From contig CAZFEK010000020.1 of NCBI GenBank assembly GCA_964517465.1, forward strand, positions 7,887 through 71,886: a stretch of 64,000 bases of DNA, read 5' to 3'. Positions 19,097 through 27,742 of the stretch are shown piece after piece. The DNA is from JACPUX01 sp964517465. Its GTDB lineage: Bacteria; Pseudomonadota; Gammaproteobacteria; Burkholderiales; Casimicrobiaceae. Every line of letters starts with the position of its first letter. Positions within the stretch are counted from its first letter, which is position 1. A program made the position numbers and the translations under genes. The notes beneath the pieces were generated by a model. The model did not search any database and was not told the origin of the DNA. It saw only the letters and a program-made list of their open reading frames with translations.

Positions 19097-20236
19097 ATGG
19101 AACGCGAACAGGCTACGAAATTCATTCACGAACTGCTTGAGCTCATGGTCAAGCAAAACGCGTCCGACCTATTCGTCACCGCGGGTTTCCCGCCGGCCAT
19201 CAAAATCGACGGCCGCATCACTCCGGTTTCCAAGCAGCCGCTGTCGCCCCAGCACACCATTGCGCTGGCCCACGGCATCATGAACGACAAGCAGGCGGCG
19301 CAATTCGAAGCCACCAAAGAATGTAATTTCGCCATCAGCCCGGCGGGTCTGGGGCGTTATCGCTGCAACGCTTTTTTGCAGCGCGGCAGCGTCGGCTTGG
19401 TGCTGCGAACCATCACCACCAAGATCCCCGAGGTCGAGGAACTGGGCCTGCCATCCATCCTGCGCGACGTAATCATGACCAAGCGCGGTCTGGTGATCTT
19501 TGTCGGCGCCACCGGCTGCGGCAAGTCGACCTCCATGGCCTCTCTCTTGGAGCACCGCAATCGCAACAGCTATGGGCACATCATCACCATCGAGGATCCG
19601 ATCGAATTCGTCCATGACCATAAAAACTGCATCGTTACCCAGCGCGAAGTGGGGGTAGACACCGACGATTGGGGAGCCGCCCTGAAAAACTCCCTGCGGC
19701 AGGCGCCGGATGTCATTCTGATCGGCGAAATCCGCGATCGCGAAACCATGGATTTTGCCATCGCCTTTGCCGAAACCGGCCACCTGTGCCTGGCCACGCT
19801 TCACGCCAACAACACCAACCAGGCCTTGGACCGGATCATCAACTTCTTCCCGGAAGAGCGTCGCTCGCAGCTCTTGATGGATCTTTCGCTCAACGTTCGG
19901 GCCTTCGTCTCCCAGCGCCTCTTGCCGCGCCGCGACGGCCGCGGCCGCGTGCCGGCGGTGGAAATCATGCTCAATTCGCCTTTGATCGCTGATCTCATCT
20001 TCAAGGGCGATGTGCATGAAATCAAAGAAATCATGAAAAAATCCCGCGAACTGGGGATGCAGACCTTCGACCAATCGCTTTTCGACCTTTACGAAGCGGG
20101 TCTCATCACCTACGAAGATGCCTTGCGCAACGCCGATTCGCTGAACGATCTGAGGCTGACCATCAAGCTGCGAGGCAAAGAAGCCGCGGAACGCAATCTG
20201 CTCTCCGGGATCGAGCATTTGGGCATCGTTGAATAG
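19097..20236 (+). CDS. pilU: PilT-like type IV pilus ATPase PilU
   Basis: 379-residue accessory retraction ATPase that works with PilT. The ATG at 19097 has GAGG about 6 nt upstream. Walker A is GATGCGKSTS near 137-146, followed by HIITIEDPIEFVHDHKNC, VILIGEIRDRETM and GHLCLATLHANNTNQALDRI, a His-box form typical of PilU. It lacks the AIRNLIRE motif of PilT and has the longer PilU C-terminus (EEALRNADS-like, then LRLTIKLRGKEA). It is probably cotranscribed with pilT. Confidence 0.95.
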   Translation: MEREQATKFIHELLELMVKQNASDLFVTAGFPPAIKIDGRITPVSKQPLSPQHTIALAHGIMNDKQAAQFEATKECNFAISPAGLGRYRCNAFLQRGSVGLVLRTITTKIPEVEELGLPSILRDVIMTKRGLVIFVGATGCGKSTSMASLLEHRNRNSYGHIITIEDPIEFVHDHKNCIVTQREVGVDTDDWGAALKNSLRQAPDVILIGEIRDRETMDFAIAFAETGHLCLATLHANNTNQALDRIINFFPEERRSQLLMDLSLNVRAFVSQRLLPRRDGRGRVPAVEIMLNSPLIADLIFKGDVHEIKEIMKKSRELGMQTFDQSLFDLYEAGLITYEDALRNADSLNDLRLTIKLRGKEAAERNLLSGIEHLGIVE

Positions 20237-20394
20237 TCACCAAGGCCTCAAGTCTTCACATTTCTGGAGAAGAACGGGGTCGAAGAGATGAATTAGGGGG
20301 ATTTACAAGGGAGGCTTGCCCCCTTGTTCCTGGCGGGGGATATACCAGGGGCTGCTCCCCTTGTTGGTGCGAGGGTTTGTTCGCCGGTTGCCGC
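20237..20394. other. Hairpin-rich spacer after pilU
   Basis: There is no gene here. Two short imperfect hairpins occur, AAGGGAGGCTTGCCCCCTT at about 20307-20325 and AGGGGCTGCTCCCCTT at about 20347-20362. Neither is followed by a T-run, so termination of the pilTU transcript here is possible but unproven. Confidence 0.4.
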
Positions 20395-20727
20395 CGGCGC
20401 CGCCCGGCGAAGCGCCCGGGCCAAGGCAACGGCCCAGCGAAGCCGGGCGAAACGCGGCGCCTACGCTACGCCGTTTCCTTGGCGTGGCCGCTCCGGCGCC
20501 GCCCGGCGAAGCGCCCGGGCCAAGGCAACGGCCCAGCGAAGCCGGGCGAAACGCGGCGCCTACGCTACGCCGTTTCCTTGGCGTGGCCGCTCCGGCGCCG
20601 CCCGGCGAAGCGCCCGGGCCAAGGCAACGGCCCAGCGAAGCCGGGCGAAACGCGGCGCCTACGCTACGCCGTTTCCTTGGCGTGGCCGCTCCGGCGCCGC
20701 CCGGCGAAGCGTCCGGGCCAAGGCAAA
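20395..20727. repeat. 99-bp tandem repeat, three full copies plus partial
   Basis: Copies begin at 20395, 20494, 20593 and 20692 with a period of exactly 99 bp. The three full copies look identical by eye; the fourth breaks off after about 35 bp (one substitution, GCGCCC to GCGTCC). Because 99 is divisible by three and no copy has a stop, all three forward frames stay open through the array, producing spurious ORFs rich in Ala, Pro, Gly and Arg. Each unit contains short inverted GC-rich elements around CGGCGAAGCGCCCGGGCC. It lies between pilU and the DUF971 gene. Confidence 0.9.
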
Positions 20728-20890
20728 GTCCCCGGCGATCCTTTTTTGCTCCGGCTTGTCCGGCTTAGGAAACTCGCCGCGAGCGACCTCCCGGCGAAGA
20801 GGGGTTTGCCGCCGCGAAGGGTCCGCGGAAGGGGCTGGGTTGCCAGAGAAAAGCTGCTAAAATCAAACGCCCAGCGCCCGGAAATGAATC

Positions 20891-21313
20891 ATGGCCGGCT
20901 TGACCGAAAACACTCCCGTTCCCGTCGAAATCAAAATGCATCAGGTCTCGAAAATCCTGGAAGTCACTTTCGACGACGGGCTTCAGGCGCAATTGCCTTT
21001 CGAATTCCTGCGCGTTTTTTCACCTTCGGCGGAAGTGCGCGGCCACGGTCCAGGCCAGGAGGTGCTGCAAACGGGTAAGCGGGAGGTGGACATCCAGAAC
21101 CTGGAGCCGGTGGGCTATTACGCGGTTCGCCCCACCTTTTCGGACGGGCACGATTCGGGCATTTACTCCTGGGACTACCTCTATCACCTGGCGCGGGACC
21201 AAGACCGCCTTTGGGCCGACTATCTCGCCCGCCTGCAAGCGGCCGGCGCCAGCCGCGAAACCCCGCTGGGAGGCTTGCGCCCGCCTCCCGCCAAGGGCTG
21301 TGGCCATGCTTGA
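20891..21313 (+). CDS. DUF971 (gamma-butyrobetaine-hydroxylase-like N-terminal) protein
   Basis: 140 residues. The DUF971 fold is a small domain related to the N-terminal part of gamma-butyrobetaine hydroxylase. Family signatures are LEVTFDDGLQAQLPFEFLRV near residue 22, VDIQNLEPVGYYAVRPTFSD near 65 and SGIYSWDYLYHLARD near 89. Iron-sulfur-related roles have been proposed for relatives, but I cannot assign one here. The C-terminal tail (about 125-140) is Pro/Gly-rich and overlaps the start of ubiE by 8 bp, so the pair is translationally coupled. It is a regular neighbour of ubiE in Betaproteobacteria. Confidence 0.9.
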   Translation: MAGLTENTPVPVEIKMHQVSKILEVTFDDGLQAQLPFEFLRVFSPSAEVRGHGPGQEVLQTGKREVDIQNLEPVGYYAVRPTFSDGHDSGIYSWDYLYHLARDQDRLWADYLARLQAAGASRETPLGGLRPPPAKGCGHA

Positions 21314-22085
21314 GCACCGCTCCGGAGCTACTCCAGGGAGCCATTCCGACCCCGACGAGACCACCCATTTCGGTTTTCAGCCGGTACCGAAGGAAATGAA
21401 GGCCGGCAAAGTTCGCGCGGTATTCGATTCCGTGGCCGAGCGCTACGACCTCATGAACGACTTGATGTCCGCCGGCCTGCATCGCCTGTGGAAGCGCTTC
21501 GCGGTGCAGACGAGCGGCGTGCGAGCTGGTGCGCGGGTGCTGGATCTCGCTGGGGGCACGGGGGATCTCACCCGGCTTTTTCTGGAGCGCGTCGGGCGCC
21601 AAGGCGAAGTTTGGCTGACCGACATCAACGCCGCCATGCTCAAAGTGGGGCGCGATCGCCTGCTCGATCAAGGGCGGCTCATACCGGTGGTGCAGTGTAA
21701 TGCAGAAAAGCTCCCCTTCCCGGACAAACATTTCGACTGTGTGAACATCGCCTTTGGCCTGCGCAATGTCACCCACAAGGAAAAAGCGCTGGCCGAAATG
21801 GTCCGAGTTTTGCGGCCGGGCGGCGCGGCTTTGGTGCTGGAGTTTTCCAAAGTATGGGAGCCGCTGCGTCCGGCATACGACTGGTATAGCTTTCAAGTGC
21901 TGCCGCGTTTGGGCCAAGCGGTGGTGAACGACGCCGAGAGTTATCGTTACCTGGCCGAATCGATACGCATGCATCCCGATCAACCGGGCCTCAAAGCGAT
22001 GATGGAACAAGCCGGCCTCGAAGGCGTCCAATGGTGGAATTTGGCGGCTGGGGTGGTGGCATTACACCGCGGTCTCAAATACTGA
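21306..22085 (+). CDS. ubiE: Ubiquinone/menaquinone methyltransferase UbiE
   Basis: SAM-dependent C-methyltransferase of ubiquinone (and menaquinone) synthesis; 259 residues. The ATG at 21306 overlaps the DUF971 stop. The signature THFGFQPVPKEMKAGKVRAV leads into VFDSVAERYDLMNDLMSAGL. The SAM loop is LDLAGGTGDLT near 83. FDCVNIAFGLRNVTHKEKAL and VRVLRPGGAALVLEFSKV follow, and the protein ends VVALHRGLKY as family members do. It acts at the inner membrane with UbiB, encoded 1.7 kb downstream. Confidence 0.96.
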   Translation: MLEHRSGATPGSHSDPDETTHFGFQPVPKEMKAGKVRAVFDSVAERYDLMNDLMSAGLHRLWKRFAVQTSGVRAGARVLDLAGGTGDLTRLFLERVGRQGEVWLTDINAAMLKVGRDRLLDQGRLIPVVQCNAEKLPFPDKHFDCVNIAFGLRNVTHKEKALAEMVRVLRPGGAALVLEFSKVWEPLRPAYDWYSFQVLPRLGQAVVNDAESYRYLAESIRMHPDQPGLKAMMEQAGLEGVQWWNLAAGVVALHRGLKY

Positions 22086-22132
22086 GCGTGGCGAAAAATG
22101 CGCCGTGACAAAGTGACCGAATGGAGCAAGAA

Positions 22133-23026
22133 ATGATCAGCAAGAGCGGATTTCTCACGGTATTGGCGATCGTGGCAGCGGTCATGTGTGTGCCGGCCGA
22201 AGCCAAGCGCCTCGGCGGCGGCAAGAGCGTGGGCACCCAGCGCGAAGCGGTGACCCAGCGTCAGGCGACGCCGCCGGCAGCCAGTCCGCAGCAGGCTGCC
22301 GCGGCACCCGCGGCGGCGGCGCCCGCAGCCAGCGGCGCCTCCCGCTGGCTGGGTCCGATCGCCGGCATCGCCGCCGGATTGGGTTTGGCCGCCTTGCTTT
22401 CGCACTTTGGCCTCTCCGAAGGTTTTGCCTCGGTTCTGCTGCTGCTCCTGGTGGTCGTGGGGGTGGTTTTTGTGGTGCGGCTCTTGCTGCGCAATCGAAC
22501 GCCGGCACCCGCCCCCGGGATGGCCTACGCCGGGCCAGCGCCGGCCGCACGCGGCCTCCACACGCCCCATGGTTATGAGACCCAGCCCGCTCCGGAGCTA
22601 TCCGGCGCGGAGCGCTTCGGCAGCGATGCCGCGGCGCGAGTTGCGGCGCCGAAAATACCGGCGGGTTTCGACGTGGACGGTTTTCTCAAACACGCCAAGC
22701 TCAACTTCACTTCGATGCAACAAGCTTTCGACCGGGCCGACCTGATGGCGCTCAAAGATCTCACCACGCCAGAGATGTTCCTCGAAGTGAAGCGCGACCT
22801 CGATGGACGTGGTTCCGCCACTAACCAGACCGAAGTGCTCAAGCTTGACGCCGAAGCCATCGAAGTGGTGCAGGAGGGCGATGTGGCCTGGGCCAGCGTG
22901 CGCTTTCATGGCCTGGTGCGCGAAAACCCCGAGGAGCCCGCGACCTCCTTCGATGAAGTCTGGAACCTGCGCCGCGATCTCGCCGCCAAGGAAGGCTGGC
23001 TGCTGGCAGGGATCCAGCAGGTCTGA
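22133..23026 (+). CDS. Tim44-like domain membrane protein
   Basis: 297 residues. The ATG at 22133 is preferred over one at 22121 because GGAG lies 6 nt before it. A signal-like N-terminus (FLTVLAIVAAVMCVPAEA) is followed by an Ala/Pro/Gln-rich linker, two hydrophobic segments at about 66-85 and 95-117, and a C-terminal Tim44-like domain from about 180 (FLKHAKLNFTSMQQAFDRAD, FDEVWNLRRDL). Bacterial relatives are often found between ubiE and ubiB in Betaproteobacteria; function is unknown but probably inner-membrane. A good terminator follows 25 bp after the stop, marking the end of the DUF971-ubiE-Tim44 unit. Confidence 0.88.
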   Translation: MISKSGFLTVLAIVAAVMCVPAEAKRLGGGKSVGTQREAVTQRQATPPAASPQQAAAAPAAAAPAASGASRWLGPIAGIAAGLGLAALLSHFGLSEGFASVLLLLLVVVGVVFVVRLLLRNRTPAPAPGMAYAGPAPAARGLHTPHGYETQPAPELSGAERFGSDAAARVAAPKIPAGFDVDGFLKHAKLNFTSMQQAFDRADLMALKDLTTPEMFLEVKRDLDGRGSATNQTEVLKLDAEAIEVVQEGDVAWASVRFHGLVRENPEEPATSFDEVWNLRRDLAAKEGWLLAGIQQV

Positions 23027-23050
23027 ATCGAGCCTGAACCGGAATCGAGC

Positions 23051-23078
23051 GGGGCGCTGCGGCGCCCCGTGTCTTTTT
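23051..23078 (+). terminator. Rho-independent terminator
   Basis: A 7-bp perfect GC stem (GGGGCGC and GCGCCCC) with loop TGCG at 23051-23068 is followed by GTGTCTTTTT. It stands 24 bp after the Tim44-like stop and would end that transcript before the convergent Uma2 gene. Confidence 0.8.
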
Positions 23079-23162
23079 GGCCCTCAGTGAGGGCTCGTTC
23101 CGGTAAGCCACTCCGCACTGATCGGCGGGGCTTGCGCCCGACCCGCGGTCAAGATCCGGAGT

Positions 23163-23738
23163 TCATTCTGGCGGCAAGTGCGCCCAATCGATGGTGATTG
23201 CCGGCAAAGAGCCCACCTCCAGCACGCCCTGGAGTTCGTGGATCGCCGGGCGGCCGTAAGCGCCAGCCGCCAAACGGTAAACCGTAACCAGCCGGTCCGA
23301 GGGGTGAACCAGCCAAACCTCGGGCACGCCGGCGCGCTCGTAGGCCGCGAGTTTTACGGTCTGGTCGTGGCTGCTGGTGGCCGGTGAAAGCACTTCGACC
23401 ACCCAATCCGGGGCGCCGCGCATGCCCTTTTCGTCGAGCTTGCTGGGGTCGCATACCACCAAAACATCCGGCTGCACCACGGTGTCGATGCGCTCGTCGG
23501 CTTCGTCCGCCTCGGGCAGGCGCACGTCCAAGGGCGCGATGAAGGCGCGGCATGGCTTTCCCGCCAGGCTGTTGGAAGCTTGACGAAAAACCTCGCCCAC
23601 GATCTCCTGATGCCGGCGCGCAGGCGCCGGGCTCATCAGATAGGCCACCCCGTCGATCAATTCATATCGCAGGTCATTCGGCCAGGAAAGGTAGTCGGCA
23701 TAGCTGTGCCGAATTGCATCGCGTCGCGGCAGACCCAT
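23163..23738 (-). CDS. Uma2 family endonuclease-fold protein (DUF820)
   Basis: 191 residues. Uma2 proteins have a PD-(D/E)XK restriction-endonuclease fold; most are uncharacterised. Features are YADYLSWPNDLRYELIDGVA near residue 12, VRLPEADEADERIDTVVQPD near 72, and the core VQPDVLVVCDPSKLDEKGM then APDWVVEVLSPATSSHDQ, where D, E and downstream K form the putative active site. The gene sits on the opposite strand between Tim44-like and ubiB, where related genomes usually carry ubiJ. Uma2 genes are often mobile and multicopy, so insertion here is plausible. Confidence 0.85.
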   Translation of the reverse strand: MGLPRRDAIRHSYADYLSWPNDLRYELIDGVAYLMSPAPARRHQEIVGEVFRQASNSLAGKPCRAFIAPLDVRLPEADEADERIDTVVQPDVLVVCDPSKLDEKGMRGAPDWVVEVLSPATSSHDQTVKLAAYERAGVPEVWLVHPSDRLVTVYRLAAGAYGRPAIHELQGVLEVGSLPAITIDWAHLPPE

Positions 23739-23811
23739 GGCAAGCCTCGAGGAAAAGGCAAGAGGTCCATTCTATCGCAATGCAAGGGTGCGCTCCCGTA
23801 CAATGGCGGCC

Positions 23812-25323
23812 ATGCGAATTTTCCGCTTGCTGAGGATCTTCCAGGTTGCGCTGCGTTATGGTCTGGAGGAGTTCCTGCTCGGTCACGAGCGCTTCCGCGC
23901 CATCCGCTGGTTGGCTGGTGCGGCGCTTTTCTGGCGCTCCCTGCGTTCGCCCCGGGCCGTGCGCTTGCGCGAGGCGCTGGAGGATTTGGGCCCGATCTTC
24001 GTGAAATTTGGCCAGGTTCTGTCGACCCGGCGCGACCTCTTGCCGGCCGATATCGCCGATGAACTCGCCAAGCTTCAGGATCAGGTGCCGCCTTTTGCGT
24101 CCCGCGAAGTCGTCGCCGTGTTGGAGCGAACCTACGGCAAGCCGCTGGCGGAGGTTTTCGCCCGCTTCGAAGAAAACTGCGCGGCCAGTGCTTCGGTGGC
24201 GCAAGTGCATTTCGCCGTTTTGCCCGACGGCAAGTCGGTGGCGGTCAAAGTGCTGCGGCCGGGGATCGCCAAAGTCATCGCCCACGATGTGGCGCTGCTC
24301 GACACTGGCGCGGCTTTGTTCGAACGCCTGTGGTCCGACGGCAAACGCTTGCGCCCCCGCGAAGTGGTGGCCGAGTTCGCCAAACATCTCGAAGACGAAC
24401 TCGATCTCATGCGCGAAGCGGCCAATTGTTCGCAGCTCAGGCGCAATTTCGAATACTCGCCGCTTTTGCAGGTGCCCGAGGTGTATTGGGACTGGTGCGC
24501 CCGCGAGGTGATGGTGATGAGCCGCATGTTGGGCACACCGATCAGCCAGATCGAGCGCTTGCGCGAGCTGGGCGTGGACCTCAAGGCGCTGAGCCGTGCC
24601 GGGGTGGAGATCTTTTTCACCCAAGTCTTCCGTGATGGTTTTTTTCATGCCGACATGCACCCGGGCAACATTCTGGTCGCGCCCGATGGCCGCTACGTGG
24701 CGCTCGACTTCGGCATCATGGGCACGTTGTCCGACCGCGACAAGGAATACCTGGCGCAGAACTTCCTCGCCTTTTTCCGCCGCGACTATCGGCGGGTGGC
24801 CATCGCCCACATCGAATCGGGCTGGGCTCCACCCGAGACGCGGGTCGAAGAATTCGAGGCGGCGATTCGCGCCGTGTGCGAACCGGTATTCGATCGCCCT
24901 TTGAGTGAAATTTCGTTCGGCAAAGTGCTCTTGCGGCTTTTTCAAACCTCGCGCCGCTTCAACATCGAGATTCAGCCCCAGCTCGTGCTCTTGCAAAAAA
25001 CCCTGCTGAATATCGAAGGCTTGGGGCGGCAGCTCGATCCGCAGCTCGACCTTTGGGACACCGCCAAACCTTTTCTCGAGCGCTGGATGCGTGACCAAAT
25101 CGGCCCTGCGGCCTTCGAGCGCCGCATGCGCGACGAGGCGTTGTTTTGGGTCAAGGTGCTGCCGCAATTGCCGCGGCTGTTGGCGGATCTGGCCAACCGA
25201 CCGGCAACGCCAAACGCCGCGCCGGCGATCAGCCCTCGCCTCGCGCCCTGGCTCCTGGTTGCGGGCCTCCTGGGCGGTGTCGCGGGCGCGGCGACGGTGC
25301 TGGTCTTGGCGCTGCTGCTTTAG
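23812..25323 (+). CDS. ubiB: UbiB family ABC1 kinase-like ubiquinone protein
   Basis: 503 residues from ATG at 23812 (MRIFRLLRIFQVALRYGLEE). An atypical protein kinase-like ATPase needed for aerobic ubiquinone synthesis. The family KxGQ motif is in IFVKFGQVLSTRRDLLP near 63. SASVAQVHFAVLPDGKSVAV carries the A-rich loop and the ATP-binding Lys. The catalytic loop is FFHADMHPGNILVAP near 279, followed by YVALDFGIMG. Two C-terminal hydrophobic segments near 480-503 (WLLVAGLLGGVAGAATVLVL) anchor it in the inner membrane. Its stop overlaps the convergent SRPBCC gene by 4 bp. Confidence 0.95.
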   Translation: MRIFRLLRIFQVALRYGLEEFLLGHERFRAIRWLAGAALFWRSLRSPRAVRLREALEDLGPIFVKFGQVLSTRRDLLPADIADELAKLQDQVPPFASREVVAVLERTYGKPLAEVFARFEENCAASASVAQVHFAVLPDGKSVAVKVLRPGIAKVIAHDVALLDTGAALFERLWSDGKRLRPREVVAEFAKHLEDELDLMREAANCSQLRRNFEYSPLLQVPEVYWDWCAREVMVMSRMLGTPISQIERLRELGVDLKALSRAGVEIFFTQVFRDGFFHADMHPGNILVAPDGRYVALDFGIMGTLSDRDKEYLAQNFLAFFRRDYRRVAIAHIESGWAPPETRVEEFEAAIRAVCEPVFDRPLSEISFGKVLLRLFQTSRRFNIEIQPQLVLLQKTLLNIEGLGRQLDPQLDLWDTAKPFLERWMRDQIGPAAFERRMRDEALFWVKVLPQLPRLLADLANRPATPNAAPAISPRLAPWLLVAGLLGGVAGAATVLVLALLL

Positions 25324-25892
25324 CGATTCGCCGGCTGCGCGGCGGCCTCGTGATGCTTGCGCAATTGTTCGCGCCAGGCAGTCCAGTCCTGCGGCTTGCC
25401 GGAATCGAAGCGCGCTTGCAGATTGGCCAGTACACGCGGCCAGGCCCGCTCGAAATAGGCGCGCGCTTTGGGCCATTCGCCGGTCTCTCCCCAACCGAGG
25501 TGACTGAGGGTCAGTCGCGTGCCCCCGCCTTCCTTGGCGAAGCGCAGGATCACCACGGTGCGCTGCCGCCGCGCCTCGGGCAGACTGGGCGGGGCATTCC
25601 AGGTGAAGGACAAAAGCCGCTCCGGGTCCACCGCCAGCACCTTCATGTCGTCCGCGCCTTTCATACCCGGCGGCGCGTAGGGGTCCATGATGACGGTGTA
25701 GGCGCCGTCGGGCCGCGCCTCGATGCGCGCTTCCGGGGCGAAGAACTCGACCACGCCTTCGCTGGTGGTCCACGCTCGCCAGACCTCGGCGACCGGCGCA
25801 CTTAGGGTGACCGAGAGTTCGATGCCGGTTTCGGCGGCCCACGCGGGGCCGAAGCTGACGACGCCCAAAAGCGCAAACCAAAAGCGACTCAC
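25320..25892 (-). CDS. Exported SRPBCC (AHSA1-like) protein
   Basis: 190 residues from GTG at 25892, preferred because GGAAGGGG lies 5 nt upstream. A signal peptide (MSRFWFALLGVVSFGPAWA) is followed by an AHSA1/START fold: IELSVTLSAPVAEVWRAWT near 24, GADDMKVLAVDPERLLSFTW near 78 and TRLTLSHLGWGETGEWPKA near 125, then a terminal helix. AHSA1-like domains bind hydrophobic ligands or client proteins. An exported version is less usual, and its ligand is unknown. It converges with ubiB. Confidence 0.82.
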   Translation of the reverse strand: MSRFWFALLGVVSFGPAWAAETGIELSVTLSAPVAEVWRAWTTSEGVVEFFAPEARIEARPDGAYTVIMDPYAPPGMKGADDMKVLAVDPERLLSFTWNAPPSLPEARRQRTVVILRFAKEGGGTRLTLSHLGWGETGEWPKARAYFERAWPRVLANLQARFDSGKPQDWTAWREQLRKHHEAAAQPANR

Positions 25893-26061
25893 GGTTTCCC
25901 CTTCCCTCGACGATGCGGACCGCGCCACTCTAGGCTGCGGAGTTGGCCATCGTCAAGACGCGGCGAGTCGATGCAAAGCGGCCTCGGCAACGCGGTCTTT
26001 GTGGCGAAGCTGCCGCTGCCGCCGCTATACTGGGTGCGCTTCGTCGACCTGGAGTGCAAAA

Positions 26062-26919
26062 ATGCCCCTTGTCCTGGAAGGCTTGCGCATCGCGGTGTTG
26101 CAGAGGTGTTTTGCATTGGCCCTGTTCTTGATGCCCGCGGCAACTTTGGCGGACTCGCTTCTGACTGACCTCAAAGGCGGCCCCGAAGGCCTTTTGCGCT
26201 ACCCTTCCTCGATGGAGCCGGTGACCCTCGAAGGGCAACTGCTTTTTCCCCGGGAGAAAACCGGACGCCTGCCCGCTGTGGTGCTGGCGCACGGCAGCGG
26301 CGGGCGGGGCCCGGGGCAGGATCAATGGGCCGAGCACTTGCGCGAGTTGGGCTACGCCACGTTCATCATCGACTACTTCGGCCCGCGCGGCGTGCGCTGG
26401 GATTCCGACTTCCAGCCCACCCCGCTGACCGACGCCATCGACGCCTTGCGCCTGCTGCAAACACATCCGCGCGTCGATGCGCAACGCATCGCCATCATCG
26501 GCTTTTCGCGCGGCGCCCATCTGGCTTACGAAGCGGGCAATCGCGGCAAGCTTGCGGCGCAAGAGCCGCGCTTCGCGGCCCACGTCGCGCTATATCCCAA
26601 TTGCTCGGTCCTGGGCGTCGGCGCCGCCGGCCTGTCCGCCCCCGTGTTGATGCTCATTGGCGAACTCGATGAACTTTCACCGGCGGCGCAGTGCCAAGCG
26701 CTGGCCGAGCGTGCCCGCGAGAAGGGCGCGAAGTTCACCCTCAAGATTTATCCCGGCGCCTACCACGCCTGGGATGGGAGCCTGAGCAAAAACTACTACC
26801 ACCGCGCCATTCGCCGCACTTACCGGATCGAAGCAAACGCCGCGGTAACGGCGCAGTCGCGCGCCGACGTGGCCGCTTTCTTGCGAAGTGCCTTCGATGG
26901 GGGCGAAGGTGGGCGTTGA
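26062..26919 (+). CDS. Exported dienelactone-hydrolase-like enzyme
   Basis: 285 residues. The ATG at 26062 has GGAG 9 nt upstream. The N-terminal hydrophobic segment (FALALFLMPAATLADS) is a likely signal peptide. The alpha/beta hydrolase core has the oxyanion strand LPAVVLAHGSGGRGPG near 72, nucleophile elbow IIGFSRGAHLAYEA near 151 (Ser instead of the Cys of true dienelactone hydrolases), acid residue in LIGELDEL near 200 and His in GAYHAWDG near 230. The triad is therefore complete. It probably hydrolyses an ester in the periplasm; substrate unknown. Confidence 0.85.
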   Translation: MPLVLEGLRIAVLQRCFALALFLMPAATLADSLLTDLKGGPEGLLRYPSSMEPVTLEGQLLFPREKTGRLPAVVLAHGSGGRGPGQDQWAEHLRELGYATFIIDYFGPRGVRWDSDFQPTPLTDAIDALRLLQTHPRVDAQRIAIIGFSRGAHLAYEAGNRGKLAAQEPRFAAHVALYPNCSVLGVGAAGLSAPVLMLIGELDELSPAAQCQALAERAREKGAKFTLKIYPGAYHAWDGSLSKNYYHRAIRRTYRIEANAAVTAQSRADVAAFLRSAFDGGEGGR

Positions 26920-26986
26920 GCGGGGTACGGGGCGGGCCGACTCCTGCCAGCCTTCGAGGCAGGCAAGCGGATTACGGCGCCTTCTC

Positions 26987-27658
26987 ATGGTCGCCTTTCT
27001 TCGGCAGGGGGTGCTGCTCGCCATCCTGGTGCGCGCTGCTTTTGCCATTGCCGAAGCGCCGCAGCATACAAGCCCACCCGTTGGTTACCACGGGCACCGG
27101 ACGACCAACACGCAGGTGAGCGACGAGCATCTGGGTGGAATCAAGGCGCCCGCCCTGCGCGACGAGCTTCTCGAAATGGAAGCTCTGGACCAGGCCCCAC
27201 GGCGGGCTGGGGATCTCAAAGGTATGGCTCAAGCCGACCAGCGCAACCTGCCGCGCCTCAAGGAAATCATTGCCAAACATGGCTGGCCGCGTATTTCCAT
27301 GGTGGGAGAACGTGCCGCCGGGGCGGCGTTCTTGATCGCGCAGCACGCCGTTCATGATCGGCCATTTCAACTTCAAGTGCTCGCCTTGATGGAAGCGCTT
27401 GTCGAGCAAGGCGAAGTGAGGCCGCGGGAATACGCCTATCTGTACGACCGCACGCATGAGCCGCAGCGCTATGGAACCCAGGGAAGCTGCACCGGGCCGG
27501 GCGTCTGGAAGCCCCGCGAAATCGAGGACGCGGCCCACGTTGACGCCCGACGCGCTGCCGTCGGCATGATTCCGGCGACCTTGGCCGAATACGCTGCAGA
27601 AGTGGGGAAACATTTGTGCCGCCACGCGCAAGCTTCGCCTGCGACATCGAAGCAGTGA
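26987..27658 (+). CDS. Exported DUF6624-like protein
   Basis: 223 residues from ATG at 26987. The N-terminal hydrophobic stretch (GVLLAILVRAAFAIAEA) is a likely signal peptide. The body has the conserved run seen in DUF6624-type proteins: DQRNLPRLKEIIAKHGWP, SMVGERAAGAAFLIAQHA, then REYAYLYDRTHEPQRYGTQG. Relatives are common, often lipoproteins or exported, with no known activity. An in-frame start at 26888 would overlap the hydrolase gene and bury the signal peptide, so it was not used. A promoter was not identified. Confidence 0.72.
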   Translation: MVAFLRQGVLLAILVRAAFAIAEAPQHTSPPVGYHGHRTTNTQVSDEHLGGIKAPALRDELLEMEALDQAPRRAGDLKGMAQADQRNLPRLKEIIAKHGWPRISMVGERAAGAAFLIAQHAVHDRPFQLQVLALMEALVEQGEVRPREYAYLYDRTHEPQRYGTQGSCTGPGVWKPREIEDAAHVDARRAAVGMIPATLAEYAAEVGKHLCRHAQASPATSKQ

Positions 27659-27742
27659 CGAGAGCGGGCGTCGCCGGTTTTTGACACCGCTGAGCGTGCG
27701 GAGCGATACTGCGCCACCACAACACCAAATCAGAGGAGAGTC

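Noticed and set aside
20395..20727. CRISPR array
   Set aside because: The repeats are contiguous with no unique spacers and no cas genes nearby.
20316..21078. Ala/Pro/Arg-rich ORFs across the 99-bp repeats
   Set aside because: The period is a multiple of three without stops, so all three frames stay open. No start site, composition unlike the neighbours.
23674..25881. 735-codon open frame on the minus strand
   Set aside because: It is antisense to ubiB, Uma2 start region and SRPBCC sequence in the wrong frame; no recognisable domain.
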